This document shows positions 36,048 through 45,131 of a stretch of 64,000 nt of DNA, in pieces. A model generated the notes under the pieces. It saw only the letters and a program-made list of their open reading frames with translations. It searched no databases and was not told the origin of the DNA. Positions within the stretch are counted from its first letter, which is position 1; each line of letters begins with the position of its first letter. Made by a program: the position numbers and the translations under genes. This stretch comes from Profundicola chukchiensis (GTDB taxonomy: Bacteria > Bacteroidota > Bacteroidia > Flavobacteriales > Weeksellaceae): contig NZ_JANAIE010000002.1 of the NCBI RefSeq assembly GCF_029664245.1, positions 62,001 through 126,000 of the forward strand, in the 5' to 3' direction.

Positions 36048-36771
36048 AAGGTTTGGGTTAGTTGGTAGAAAAATTAGTTATTCTTTCTCTCCTGCCTATT
36101 TTAAAGAGAAGTTTAGCACAGAAAAAATAGATGCCAGCTATAAAATTTTTGAATTAAACCAGATCCAACAATTTCCTCAATTGTTTTTAACAAGCAATTT
36201 AGCTGGATTAAACGTTACAACGCCCTACAAAGAGGAAATCATGATTTTCATGGATAGTTTATCTCCAGAAGCAAAAGCCATTGGAGCAGTTAATACAATT
36301 AAATTTAAAGGTGATCACTTAATCGGTCATAATACAGATTATATTGGTTTTAGAGACTCCATTAAACCTTTACTAAAGGAAAACCATACAAAAGCTCTTA
36401 TCCTTGGAACAGGTGGCGCTACCAAAGCTGTGAAATATGCACTTGAGTTATTAAATATAGAATTCAAGACTGTTTCGCGAGATAGTAGTAAGGCAGATTA
36501 TACTTACGAGGATTTAACACCAGAAATAATTACTGAACATCCTATCATTATTAATGCAACTCCACTGGGTACATTTCCCGAGGTAGAACAAGCACCAGAA
36601 ATTCCATATGAAGCTATTACAAATCAACATTTAGCTTATGATTTGGTCTATAATCCGGAGAAAACTCTGTTTTTGACTCAAGCTGAAGCTCAAGGAGCTC
36701 AAATTAAAAACGGCTATGAAATGTTGGAAATCCAAGCCGAAGAATCTTGGAAAATTTGGAATTCGAAATAA
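36022..36771 (+). CDS. aroE: Shikimate dehydrogenase
   Basis: Reduces 3-dehydroshikimate to shikimate with NADPH in aromatic amino acid synthesis. From MKTKESNFKRFGLVGRKISYSFSP it has 249 residues. Shikimate-binding Ser residues (SYSFSP), catalytic Lys (NVTTPYKE), Asp (GHNTDYIGF) and the nucleotide loop GTGGATKAVKY are present. The ORF runs 99 nt further upstream inside the DUF368 gene, but homology starts here. It is third in the DUF368 operon. Confidence 0.95.
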   Translation: MKTKESNFKRFGLVGRKISYSFSPAYFKEKFSTEKIDASYKIFELNQIQQFPQLFLTSNLAGLNVTTPYKEEIMIFMDSLSPEAKAIGAVNTIKFKGDHLIGHNTDYIGFRDSIKPLLKENHTKALILGTGGATKAVKYALELLNIEFKTVSRDSSKADYTYEDLTPEIITEHPIIINATPLGTFPEVEQAPEIPYEAITNQHLAYDLVYNPEKTLFLTQAEAQGAQIKNGYEMLEIQAEESWKIWNSK

Positions 36772-36798
36772 TTTCTTATTTCAAGCATGAATATTATT

Positions 36799-36829
36799 AA
36801 AAATTTAAGCAAGCACGGCTTTAAATTTT
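36799..36829 (+). terminator. aroE: Weak terminator after aroE
   Basis: AAATTTAAGC and GCTTTAAATTT pair with a one-base bulge over a 7-base loop, ending in TTTT. The stem is AU-rich. Confidence 0.45.
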
Positions 36830-36935
36830 AGAATCTTAAAATCAAAATATTCTAAGCTTTTTAGGTTAAAAATACCATTCAAATATCTATTAAAATTGTA
36901 AGCTATTCTGTTTAGGTATTTTAGATTGAATTCAT

Positions 36936-36943
36936 TAGATTTG
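36936..36943 (+). promoter_or_regulatory. Putative -7 box of the DUF349 gene
   Basis: TAGATTTG, 23 nt upstream of the ATG; no clean -33 element. Confidence 0.4.
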
Positions 36944-36966
36944 TTATTTACTGAAAGTATATTATT

Positions 36967-39090
36967 ATGTCAATTGATAAAGATAACCTGCCAAAGGCAG
37001 ATGGACAAGAGAATCTTACCAACGCACCTGAAACAACAGAGACTAATCAGGATGCAAAAGCTAGTGAGCTAACCGCTGAAGACACAACAGGAGAAGCTCC
37101 TATTCAAATTCACGGCGATAGCGCTGAGCAAGAAATGACGGAAGATTTAGAAAAATTACCTGAAGGCGTAGTTCCTGATGCAGAGGAAATGAAAGAGCAA
37201 AAACCTACAAGTATTGAAAAGGATTTTGATGAAAACGCCGATCAAGACCAAGCTCAGAATGAGGATGAAGAAGAAAACGAAGATGAAGAGCAAACGGTTC
37301 CATTAAAGGACTATGACGACATGTCATTGGCCGATATGGTAAAGGAAGCTAAAGAATTAATTGGTACGTACGCACCCCTTAAACTTCGTGAAGCTTTTGG
37401 AAACTTGAGAGATTCTTTCCGTAAAAAAGCAGAAGAGATTGAAGCTGCTGCAAAGGAAAAATTCTTAGAAGAAGGAGGAAATGCCATCGACTTTAGACAT
37501 GATAATCCACATGGCACACCTTTCTTTGATGTTTATGCTGAGTTCCGCTCAAAAGTAGATGCTCATTATAAGAAAGTAGAAGCTGAACAAGAGGCTAATC
37601 TTAAAGAAAGAGAAGCAATCATCAATGAATTAAAGGCTTTATATACTGAACCTTCAGAAAACAATTCACATATATTCAAGAAGTTTAGAGATCTAAAAAC
37701 GCGTTGGCACAATGCGGGTAGAATCCCTAAAGCACAAGCTGGAAACATTTTTAAAACTTATTATTTCCACTTAGATAACTTTAATGAATTCTTGGATTTA
37801 AACCAGGAATTAAGAAAAATGGATTACGAACACAACTTAGAGGTTCGTCATTCGATTATTGATAGAGCAAAAGCTTTATTAAAAGAAGAAAACGTTCAAA
37901 AAGCATTGAACGAGCTACAATACCTTCACCGTATGTGGAAAGAAGAAGGTGTTCCTGTAGCGGAAGAAATGCGTGAAAAAACTTGGTTAGAGTTTAAAAG
38001 TTTAACCAATAAAATTCACGATAGAAAAACTGAATTAAACGAGAAACTTCAGAAAAAACAGCAAGAAAATCTTGAAAAGAAAAGAGCTGTAATTGATAAA
38101 ATTTCAAAGTTAATCGAGGGAGATTTACCGAAATCTCACAATGCATGGCAAAAGAAGATTAAAGAAATGAAAGGCCTTCGCGAAGAGTTCTTTGCATTAG
38201 GTAGAGTTCCAAGAGAGAACAATCAACCAACTTGGGATGCATTCAAAGAAGCTTCTAAAGGATTTAACCATGAGAAAAATGCTTTCTACAAGAACATGAA
38301 AGCTGAACAGATGGAAAATCTTGAGAAGAAAAGAAAATTAGTAGAAATTGCTAATGAACACAAAAACAGCTCAGATTGGAATAATTCTGTTCAAGTTGTT
38401 AAACGTATTCAAGCTGAATGGAAGAAAATTGGACATGTTCCAAGAAAGTATTCAGATAAGATTTGGAAAGAGTTTAGTCAGGCAAATAATCAATTCTTTG
38501 ATCGTTATAAAAATAGAAACAACGAAAAACTAGAGAAGCAAAAAGAAAATCTAGACAAGAAATTGGCGCTATTAGAAGAAATGAAAACCGCCGAAAAGCC
38601 AAAAGACAAAGATGCTTTATTAGCTTGGATTAATGATTATAGCGTTAAATGGTCTACGATTGGTTATGTTCCAAATGGAAAACAAGATATCAATAAAGAT
38701 TTCTCTTCATTAACAGAGAAGTTCTTGACAGATGCTGGTTTAGATAAAAATGCTATTGCAAAAGCACAATGGGAAAGTCAGATCGATAGAATTAAGACTA
38801 CCCTTGACGAAGATGCATTACGTAATCTTAAGTACGACACCAGAAAACAAATGGATGAAGTTCAAAAAGAGGTTACTCATTTACAAACCAACTTAGCGTT
38901 TTTCTCTAATGCAGACGAAAATAATCCATTATTCAAAAATGCGATTCAAAACATTGAGAATAAAGTAAATGAACTTAAAGAGCTTGAGTCTAGATTTGAT
39001 GATTTAAGACATATAAACTTAGATGCACTAGAACAAGCACAAGATGCAGCAGCAGAAATAGAGGCTGATGCTGCTTCTGAAGAGGAATAA
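36967..39090 (+). CDS. DUF349 repeat protein
   Basis: A 707-residue, highly charged cytoplasmic protein. Residues 1-110 are acidic and disordered (many E, D, Q). Then at least five DUF349 units of about 75 residues follow, each with a W...G.VP motif: RWHNAGRIPKAQ, MWKEEGVPVAEE, EFFALGRVPREN, EWKKIGHVPRKY and KWSTIGYVPNGK. They should form a long helical rod or coiled coil. Related proteins are widespread in Bacteroidota; no biochemical role is established. It stands alone between terminators. Confidence 0.9.
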   Translation: MSIDKDNLPKADGQENLTNAPETTETNQDAKASELTAEDTTGEAPIQIHGDSAEQEMTEDLEKLPEGVVPDAEEMKEQKPTSIEKDFDENADQDQAQNEDEEENEDEEQTVPLKDYDDMSLADMVKEAKELIGTYAPLKLREAFGNLRDSFRKKAEEIEAAAKEKFLEEGGNAIDFRHDNPHGTPFFDVYAEFRSKVDAHYKKVEAEQEANLKEREAIINELKALYTEPSENNSHIFKKFRDLKTRWHNAGRIPKAQAGNIFKTYYFHLDNFNEFLDLNQELRKMDYEHNLEVRHSIIDRAKALLKEENVQKALNELQYLHRMWKEEGVPVAEEMREKTWLEFKSLTNKIHDRKTELNEKLQKKQQENLEKKRAVIDKISKLIEGDLPKSHNAWQKKIKEMKGLREEFFALGRVPRENNQPTWDAFKEASKGFNHEKNAFYKNMKAEQMENLEKKRKLVEIANEHKNSSDWNNSVQVVKRIQAEWKKIGHVPRKYSDKIWKEFSQANNQFFDRYKNRNNEKLEKQKENLDKKLALLEEMKTAEKPKDKDALLAWINDYSVKWSTIGYVPNGKQDINKDFSSLTEKFLTDAGLDKNAIAKAQWESQIDRIKTTLDEDALRNLKYDTRKQMDEVQKEVTHLQTNLAFFSNADENNPLFKNAIQNIENKVNELKELESRFDDLRHINLDALEQAQDAAAEIEADAASEEE

Positions 39091-39112
39091 ATAGGTTTTA
39101 AATAATCAATTC

Positions 39113-39159
39113 AAAAATCCCAAATTCTTAATATTTGATATATAAAGTTTGGGATTTTT
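39113..39159 (+). terminator. Terminator of the DUF349 gene
   Basis: AAAAATCCCAAA and TTTGGGATTTTT form a 12-bp perfect stem around a 23-base AT-rich loop, followed by T-rich sequence. Confidence 0.75.
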
Positions 39160-39189
39160 CTTCTGAATAAAATTAATTATCGGTTGAGT

Positions 39190-40218
39190 ATGGACGAATT
39201 AATGATGCAAAGATGTTTAGAACTTGCCAAAAATGCTTTGGGAACCACTTATCCCAATCCATTGGTTGGAAGCGTCATTGTTCATAATCAGAAAATTATA
39301 GGCGAAGGTTGGCACAAAAAGGCAGGTCAAGATCATGCTGAAATTGTAGCCATCAACAGTGTTCAAGATAAATCACTTTTGAAGGAAAGCACCTTATATG
39401 TGAACCTAGAGCCATGCTCCCATTTTGGAAAAACACCTCCATGCTCACATAAAATCGTAGAATACGGCATTCCTAAAGTAGTTGTTGGAATTAGAGACAA
39501 AGCAGCACATGTCAACGGAAAAGGCATCGCTTATCTGAGAGAAAACGGTGTGGAGGTCGTTGAAAATATTCTTGAAGAAGAGTGCGAATGGTTGAATCGT
39601 AGATTTTTCACCTTTCACACCAAAAAGCGTCCTTATATTATTCTAAAGTTTGCTCAAACTTCTAACGGGTATTTTGCGCCACTTGGTCAAGAACAAAAGT
39701 GGATTACTAATGCCTATTGCAAACAACTTGCGCATAAATGGCGAACCGAAGAAGCATCTATTTTAGTAGGAAAAAGAACTGCTGAGATCGACCAACCTCA
39801 ATTGAATGCCAGATTATGGCAAGGGAATCAGCCGATTAGAGTATTAATTAGTAGGGAATTGAGCCCAGAAATTAAATCCTTTCTATCATCTGACCTTAAA
39901 ACCATCGCTTTTACGGAAGCAGAGAATGAAAAGAGGCAAAATGTTGATTTTATTAAAATCGATTTCAAGGTAAATGTGTTAGAACAAATTCTTCATCATT
40001 TACACGAACAAAATTTACAGTCGATTATAATAGAAGGTGGTGCAGCGACTTTAGCACATTTTATAGAAGAAAATCTTTGGGATGAAGCGAGAGTTTTCAC
40101 TGGTGATGTGGCTTGGGAAAATGGAATCAAAGCACCTATATTGGAGAATGCTAGTTTAAAGTTCCGACAGGATTTGGGCAGAGATGAATATAAATTATAT
40201 GTGAATCGCAAACAATGA
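39190..40218 (+). CDS. ribD: Riboflavin biosynthesis deaminase/reductase
   Basis: Bifunctional enzyme of riboflavin synthesis. The N-terminal zinc deaminase has DHAEIVAI and EPCSHFGKTPPC, the full zinc-ligand set; the C-terminal reductase has VLISRELSPE and IIIEGGAATLAHF. 342 residues, the usual length. ATG at 39190 (MDELMMQRCLEL) is preferred; a TTG two codons earlier is the alternative. It overlaps the YigZ gene by 4 nt (ATGA). Confidence 0.95.
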   Translation: MDELMMQRCLELAKNALGTTYPNPLVGSVIVHNQKIIGEGWHKKAGQDHAEIVAINSVQDKSLLKESTLYVNLEPCSHFGKTPPCSHKIVEYGIPKVVVGIRDKAAHVNGKGIAYLRENGVEVVENILEEECEWLNRRFFTFHTKKRPYIILKFAQTSNGYFAPLGQEQKWITNAYCKQLAHKWRTEEASILVGKRTAEIDQPQLNARLWQGNQPIRVLISRELSPEIKSFLSSDLKTIAFTEAENEKRQNVDFIKIDFKVNVLEQILHHLHEQNLQSIIIEGGAATLAHFIEENLWDEARVFTGDVAWENGIKAPILENASLKFRQDLGRDEYKLYVNRKQ

Positions 40219-40820
40219 AATACGAGTGCAAGACCATAAGTAAATCCGTGGTGGATATTATTCAAAAGGAAAAAGGCAGCAAATTCATTGGCTACGCCTA
40301 TTATGTCCGAAATGAAGGTGATGTAAAGAAAAGATTAGAAGAAATCAAATCGATTCATCCGTCTGCAACACATCATTGTTATGCCTATCGCTTAGGATTT
40401 GCCGGTAAAAAATACAGAGCTAACGATGATGGCGAGCCAAATGGAACGGCTGGATTACCTATTTACAATCAACTTTTGTCATTTGATTACACCTTCACAT
40501 TGGTGGTGGTAGTTCGTTATTATGGAGGAACCAAATTAGGCGTTAGCGGCTTGATTAAAGCTTATAAAAACTGTGCTGAGGAGACTTTGCAGAATGCTAA
40601 AACTAAGATTTTAGAGAAGAAAGAAAGACATCTTTTGGTTTTCCCTTATTCATCTCAAGGAGATGCCATGCGCATCATCGATCGCTACAATGGCGACATG
40701 TTGACCCAAAGTTACATGGCCGAGTGCGAGATTGAAGTAGAAGTTAGCAAACGAAAGAGTAAAGAATTTCTTGAACATTTAGAGGCGTTTCAAGATATAG
40801 AAATTTATGAATGCGACTAA
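40215..40820 (+). CDS. YigZ/IMPACT family protein
   Basis: A 201-residue member of the IMPACT/YigZ (UPF0029) family. Conserved THHCYAYRLG, NDDGEPNGTAGLPI and VVVVRYYGGTKLGVSGLIKAY are present, with the C-terminal ferredoxin-like domain after about residue 135. In eukaryotes IMPACT acts in translational control; the bacterial role is not settled. Its start overlaps ribD and its end overlaps the EamA gene by 10 nt, so the three are co-translated. Confidence 0.92.
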   Translation: MKYECKTISKSVVDIIQKEKGSKFIGYAYYVRNEGDVKKRLEEIKSIHPSATHHCYAYRLGFAGKKYRANDDGEPNGTAGLPIYNQLLSFDYTFTLVVVVRYYGGTKLGVSGLIKAYKNCAEETLQNAKTKILEKKERHLLVFPYSSQGDAMRIIDRYNGDMLTQSYMAECEIEVEVSKRKSKEFLEHLEAFQDIEIYECD

Positions 40821-41734
40821 GTAAAGTAGTTACAGCCCACATACTTTTGTTGTTGGCTAATTTGATTTATGGGGTCAATTATACCGTTTCTAAAATCCCC
40901 ATGCCTGAATACATCAAGCCGCTTGGTTTGGTTTTATTAAGATGTATTGCAGCGGTTGCCTTTTTCTGGATATTACATTATTTCATTAAATCCCCAAGTA
41001 AAAAGCAGAAAATAGAATCCAAAGATTGGGTACGACTCGTTCTAGCTGGATTATTTGGGATAGCCATCAACCAAATTCTATTCTTCAAAGGATTAGAGTT
41101 ATCACAGCCCATTAGTGCGTCCATTATTATGACGAGCACACCTATAGCCGTTCTAATCGTTGCCTTATTCATTGCAAAAGAAAGACTCACATGGAATAAA
41201 GCTATTGGATTATTCCTAGGTCTCGTGGGTGCATTGGCACTTATTCTTTCAGGAGACTCTAGAGCCAGCTCTTATGCCCCCAACCCTACTTTAGGCAATA
41301 TTATGATTTTCATAAATGCCTTATCCTATGCTATTTACCTTGTTATTTCTAAAAAATTAATTGAGAAATATGACAATATGCTTTTCATGAAATGGGTGTT
41401 TAGCATTGGCTTATTTATGGTTTTACCCTTTGGATTTAATGAAGTTATAGACGCCAGATGGTCTGAGATGAATACAGAAATATGGTTGTCGATTGGGTTT
41501 ATTTTAATTTTTGTTAGCTGTTTAACCTACTATTTCACTACCGTAAGTTTAAACGTCCTTCCCTCGTCTACCGTTGGAATTTATATCTATGCACAACCTG
41601 TTTTCGCTGTTCTGACAGCTATAATTTTAGGAGCTGACTCGTTGGACTTGGTTAAGGTAGTATCAGCTTTAATGATTTTTGTGGGAGTATATTTAGTTTC
41701 GAATACTAAAAAATTAAAAACAAAAGCAACTTAA
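40811..41734 (+). CDS. EamA-family drug/metabolite transporter
   Basis: A 307-residue inner-membrane exporter with ten helices in two EamA halves. The first has NLIYGVNYTVSKI and ASIIMTSTPIAVLIVALF, the second NALSYAIYLVISKKL, VLPSSTVGIYIYAQPVFAVLTA. Substrates of such proteins are amino acids or other metabolites and cannot be told from sequence. Co-transcription with ribD suggests, but does not show, export of a small molecule. Confidence 0.9.
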   Translation: MRLSKVVTAHILLLLANLIYGVNYTVSKIPMPEYIKPLGLVLLRCIAAVAFFWILHYFIKSPSKKQKIESKDWVRLVLAGLFGIAINQILFFKGLELSQPISASIIMTSTPIAVLIVALFIAKERLTWNKAIGLFLGLVGALALILSGDSRASSYAPNPTLGNIMIFINALSYAIYLVISKKLIEKYDNMLFMKWVFSIGLFMVLPFGFNEVIDARWSEMNTEIWLSIGFILIFVSCLTYYFTTVSLNVLPSSTVGIYIYAQPVFAVLTAIILGADSLDLVKVVSALMIFVGVYLVSNTKKLKTKAT

Positions 41735-41886
41735 ATTAAAAATAGGATTAAAATCCTCTTGATTTGTTGTGGAATAATCCAGCATTTCAAAAAAGTGAAT
41801 ATATCTATCAATAAATTGAGTTTCAAAAAAAAGTTTCCTGATTTTTAGGGTTAAATTTTTAGAAAACTAATCTTTCCATCTTTAAT

Positions 41887-42309
41887 TTAGCTTTCCTTCA
41901 AATTATCATAATCGAGGAGTTTTTCTCTCAAATTGTTCGGAATTCGGCAAGGTCGATTTTTTAACATATCAACAAATACCAATTCTGTACTTCCTTCATG
42001 AAGTAATAAATCTGATTCATTAAAAATTTTATATTCAAATTTTATCCTTACACCATCGGGAACTTTTGGGATGCTAGTAACGATTTTCAACCTATCATCA
42101 TAGCGTGCTGGGTGGTGATAAAAACTTTGCATATTTATTACCGGCATCATTACTCCTTTGTCCTCCAATGACTTGTATGTTACACCGATTTTTCTAAAGA
42201 GTTCTACACGTCCAATTTCAAAGAATTGCGCGTAATTACCGTAATAGACATAACCCATCTGATCGGTTTCGCCATATCTCACTCTAATAAAAGTAGTTGC
42301 CTCAATCAT
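41887..42309 (-). CDS. Acyl-CoA thioesterase, YbgC-like hotdog protein
   Basis: A 140-residue hotdog-fold thioesterase. The start MIEATTFIRVRYGETDQMGYVYYGNYAQFFEIGR carries the catalytic Asp (YGETD) and the HotDog helix of the 4-hydroxybenzoyl-CoA/YbgC family. It hydrolyses some acyl-CoA, specificity unknown. The ORF can be read from 42414, but homology starts at this ATG; the leader is about 150 nt and shared with the divergent dnaA region. Confidence 0.9.
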   Translation of the reverse strand: MIEATTFIRVRYGETDQMGYVYYGNYAQFFEIGRVELFRKIGVTYKSLEDKGVMMPVINMQSFYHHPARYDDRLKIVTSIPKVPDGVRIKFEYKIFNESDLLLHEGSTELVFVDMLKNRPCRIPNNLREKLLDYDNLKES

Positions 42310-42405
42310 GCTTAATGTATTCTTTAATAGATACGAAAATGTTTTCAATTTTGCAATAGGTAAGTGACTTTTTTTGTTCAAAGTTTTTTCACATTTTTGT
42401 ACCAC

Positions 42406-42432
42406 AGGGCTCAATTATATGTGAGCCTTTTT
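42406..42432 (+). terminator. dnaA: Hairpin with T-run in the dnaA upstream leader
   Basis: AGGGCTCA pairs with TGAGCCTT (one G-T) over an 8-base loop, followed by TTTTT, 29 nt before dnaA. It may be an attenuator in the dnaA leader or a stop for readthrough from upstream. Confidence 0.6.
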
Positions 42433-42460
42433 CGACTAACAAATTTAACTAAAAATAGCT

Positions 42461-43891
42461 ATGTCCAAAACAGCAGCTTCTGTATGGAGCAATTGCTTAG
42501 AGTTCATTCAGGATAATATCTCTCCTCAAGCCTACACGACTTGGTTTGAGCCGATAAAGGCCATTAAACTTGATAAATCAATCTTAACCATTCAAGTTCC
42601 CAGCAAATTCTTCTACGAATGGCTAGAGGAACACTACATAAAATTATTAAAAGTTTCCTTACAAAAAGAGTTAGGAAGCGATGCTAAGTTAGTTTATAGT
42701 ATCGTAATGGATCAGAATATTTCTAAAAAAGATCCTTACACCGTAAAGATACCGAGTTCGAATAAAGAAAAATTAAAACCACAAGAATTAAATGCTCCTC
42801 TTCACCTAGAAAGTTCTAAGGTTAAGAATCCATTCATCATTCCTGGTTTACAAAAAATAAAAATTGATTCGCAATTAAATATTCATTTTAATTTCGATAA
42901 TTTTATAGAAGGTGAAACTAACAGATTAGCGAGATCTGCAGGTAAAGCTATCGCCAAAAGACCTGGCGGGACTTCATTTAACCCTTTATTTATTTATGGT
43001 GGTGTTGGTTTAGGGAAAACTCACTTAGCACACGCCATTGGACTTGAAGTTAAAGAAAAGCATCCAGAGAAAACGGTTCTTTATGTAGACATGCAGAAGT
43101 TCATTCAGCAATACGCAGAGGCATCACGTTCTAACAATAGAAATGATTTCATTCACTTCTATCAAATGATTGATGTATTGATTATTGATGATGTTCAATT
43201 CTTGTCAGGCAAAAAAGGTACTCAAGAAGTATTCTTCCACATTTTCAATGATTTACACCAGAGAGGGAATCAATTGATTTTAACTTCTGATAAACCACCT
43301 GTGGATATTCAGGATATGGAGCAGAGATTAATCTCTCGTTTCAAGTGGGGACTATCTGCTGATTTACAAGCACCTGATTATGATTTAAGATATAATATTC
43401 TTAAGCATAAATTAGAAAAAGATGGAATGGAAATTCCAGAGGAAGTGATTGAATATATTGCTAAAAACATTAAAACCAACTTCCGTGAATTAGAAGGTGC
43501 GCTTAACTCTTTGATGGCTCAATCTTTATTGAACAAGAAAGAAATTACCTTAGAATTAGCTGAAAGAGCTTTAGTAACATTGATTCAAACGCAACGAAAG
43601 GAAATCTCTATCGATTATATTCAGAAAGTAGTTTGTGACTATTTCAAGATTCCATTAGAGAAAGTTCAGTCAAAAACAAGAAAGAGAGACATTGTTCAGG
43701 CTAGACAGTTGGCGATGTTCTTTGCAAAGAAATATACCAATGCTTCATTGGCGAGTATTGGAACTCAAATTGGGAAACGCGACCACGCAACTGTGTTACA
43801 CGCTTGTAAGACCGTAAAGAACTTATCTGAAACAGATAAAGTATTCAAGGGTTATGTTGATGATTTAAGAAGAAAAATTTCTGCAGAGTAA
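42461..43891 (+). CDS. dnaA: Chromosomal replication initiator DnaA
   Basis: Binds DnaA boxes at oriC and opens the duplex. 476 residues with domain I (SVWSNCLEFIQDNI), AAA+ core with Walker A GGVGLGKTHL and Walker B IIDDVQFLSGK, and the C-terminal DNA-binding domain with GKRDHATVLHACK. The order dnaA, LMW phosphatase, SAM methylase is tightly packed (1-nt overlaps). No cluster of TTATCCACA-like boxes was found nearby, so oriC is not clearly here. A hairpin with T-run sits in its leader. Confidence 0.98.
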   Translation: MSKTAASVWSNCLEFIQDNISPQAYTTWFEPIKAIKLDKSILTIQVPSKFFYEWLEEHYIKLLKVSLQKELGSDAKLVYSIVMDQNISKKDPYTVKIPSSNKEKLKPQELNAPLHLESSKVKNPFIIPGLQKIKIDSQLNIHFNFDNFIEGETNRLARSAGKAIAKRPGGTSFNPLFIYGGVGLGKTHLAHAIGLEVKEKHPEKTVLYVDMQKFIQQYAEASRSNNRNDFIHFYQMIDVLIIDDVQFLSGKKGTQEVFFHIFNDLHQRGNQLILTSDKPPVDIQDMEQRLISRFKWGLSADLQAPDYDLRYNILKHKLEKDGMEIPEEVIEYIAKNIKTNFRELEGALNSLMAQSLLNKKEITLELAERALVTLIQTQRKEISIDYIQKVVCDYFKIPLEKVQSKTRKRDIVQARQLAMFFAKKYTNASLASIGTQIGKRDHATVLHACKTVKNLSETDKVFKGYVDDLRRKISAE

Positions 43892-44337
43892 TGAGAATTT
43901 TAATGGTTTGCTTAGGAAATATCTGTCGTTCACCATTAGCCGAAGGCATTTTAGCCTCTAAAGTGGGGGACGATGTATTTGTTGATTCAGCTGGAACAAG
44001 TGATTGGCACGTTGGAAAGGCACCAGACCCTCGTTCGATTGAAGTGGCTGCTCAACATAATTTGGATATTTCTCATTTAAGAGGAAGACAATTTACGGTT
44101 GAAGATTTCGATAATTTCGACCTCATCTATGTGATGGATGCCAGCAACTACCAGAATGTTGTGAGATTAGCTAGAACCCAAGAAGATGAAGATAAAGTTA
44201 TCATGATTCTGAACGAAGTTAATCAAGGACGAAACGAGCAAGTTCCAGACCCATACTATGGTGGCGATGATGGTTTTGAGAAAGTTTATCAAATGCTGGA
44301 TGAAGCTACAGATCGTATCCTTATGAAAATTTCTTAA
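43891..44337 (+). CDS. Low-molecular-weight protein-tyrosine-phosphatase
   Basis: A 148-residue phosphatase. The P-loop CLGNICRSPLAEG (CX5R) and the general-acid loop VPDPYYGG are intact. Bacterial members act on tyrosine kinases of polysaccharide export or on phosphoarginine; no kinase is adjacent. It shares one base with dnaA and one with the next gene, so is co-translated with both. Confidence 0.95.
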   Translation: MRILMVCLGNICRSPLAEGILASKVGDDVFVDSAGTSDWHVGKAPDPRSIEVAAQHNLDISHLRGRQFTVEDFDNFDLIYVMDASNYQNVVRLARTQEDEDKVIMILNEVNQGRNEQVPDPYYGGDDGFEKVYQMLDEATDRILMKIS

Positions 44338-45044
44338 TGAAAACGGCTAAAGTTTATGTAATTCCTTCTCTCTTAGGCGAAAGTTCACCTGAGCGTGTTT
44401 TGCCTACTTATAATTTAGATATCATACGAGAGCTAAATCATTTTGTAGTTGAAAATGAAAAATCAGCGAGAAGATTTATTAAAACTATTTTACCCGAAAA
44501 GGTTCAATCTGAATTAAAGATTGAAATCTTGAACAAACATACGGACGATCAAGAAATACCCAAATTATTAAAACCATTAAAAGATGGAGAATCGATTGGG
44601 ATTATTTCAGAAGCAGGTATGCCAGGCATAGCCGATCCAGGAGCGAGATTAGTTTGGGCTGCACATCAAAATAAAACACCCGTGATTCCACTGATTGGCC
44701 CCTCTTCTATTTTTCTAGCTTTGGCAGCTTCAGGCTTTAATGGTCAATCCTTTAGTTTTCATGGCTATTTACCTATTGATAAACGCGAAAGGAGACAAGC
44801 ACTATCAAGACTTGAAAACAAAAGCCAGAAAGAAGGTTCTGCAGAGATCTTCATGGAAACCCCTTATCGTAACAATAAGTTCTTAGAGGACATAAAACAG
44901 ACCTTATCTAAAAACACACGACTATGTGTAGCTTGTGATATTACTTTAGAAAGCGAAATGATTTATTCGGGGACGATTCAACAATGGAACTCTATGCAAG
45001 TCGACTTACATAAAAGACCAGCTATTTTTATCCTACAAGCCTAA
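44337..45044 (+). CDS. SAM-dependent methyltransferase, RsmI-like
   Basis: A 235-residue protein of the tetrapyrrole-methylase/RsmI family. It shows YVIPSLLGE, ISEAGMPGIADPG and PSSIFLALAASGFNGQSFSFHGYLP, the RsmI pattern that methylates C1402 of 16S rRNA. Unlike classical RsmI it lacks the N-terminal GTLYVVATPIGN form (here KVYVIPSLL), so it is probably the Bacteroidota paralogue and the rRNA target is not certain. Operon end; a strong bidirectional terminator follows. Confidence 0.85.
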   Translation: MKTAKVYVIPSLLGESSPERVLPTYNLDIIRELNHFVVENEKSARRFIKTILPEKVQSELKIEILNKHTDDQEIPKLLKPLKDGESIGIISEAGMPGIADPGARLVWAAHQNKTPVIPLIGPSSIFLALAASGFNGQSFSFHGYLPIDKRERRQALSRLENKSQKEGSAEIFMETPYRNNKFLEDIKQTLSKNTRLCVACDITLESEMIYSGTIQQWNSMQVDLHKRPAIFILQA

Positions 45045-45074
45045 GTCTTCTATTTTAAAAATTAAATTTAAAGC

Positions 45075-45113
45075 ATAAAAAAACCTGTTATCAATGATAA
45101 CAGGTTTTTTAAT
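45075..45113. terminator. Bidirectional terminator between the RsmI-like and OmpA genes
   Basis: AAACCTGTTATCA and TGATAACAGGTTT form a 13-base arm pair with A's before and T's after on both strands. Confidence 0.9.
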
Positions 45114-45131
45114 TTTATTGAATCAGAATAT

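Noticed and set aside
41735-42460. Origin of replication beside dnaA
   Set aside because: No cluster of TTATCCACA-type boxes; one loose TGTGG match near 41768 is not enough.
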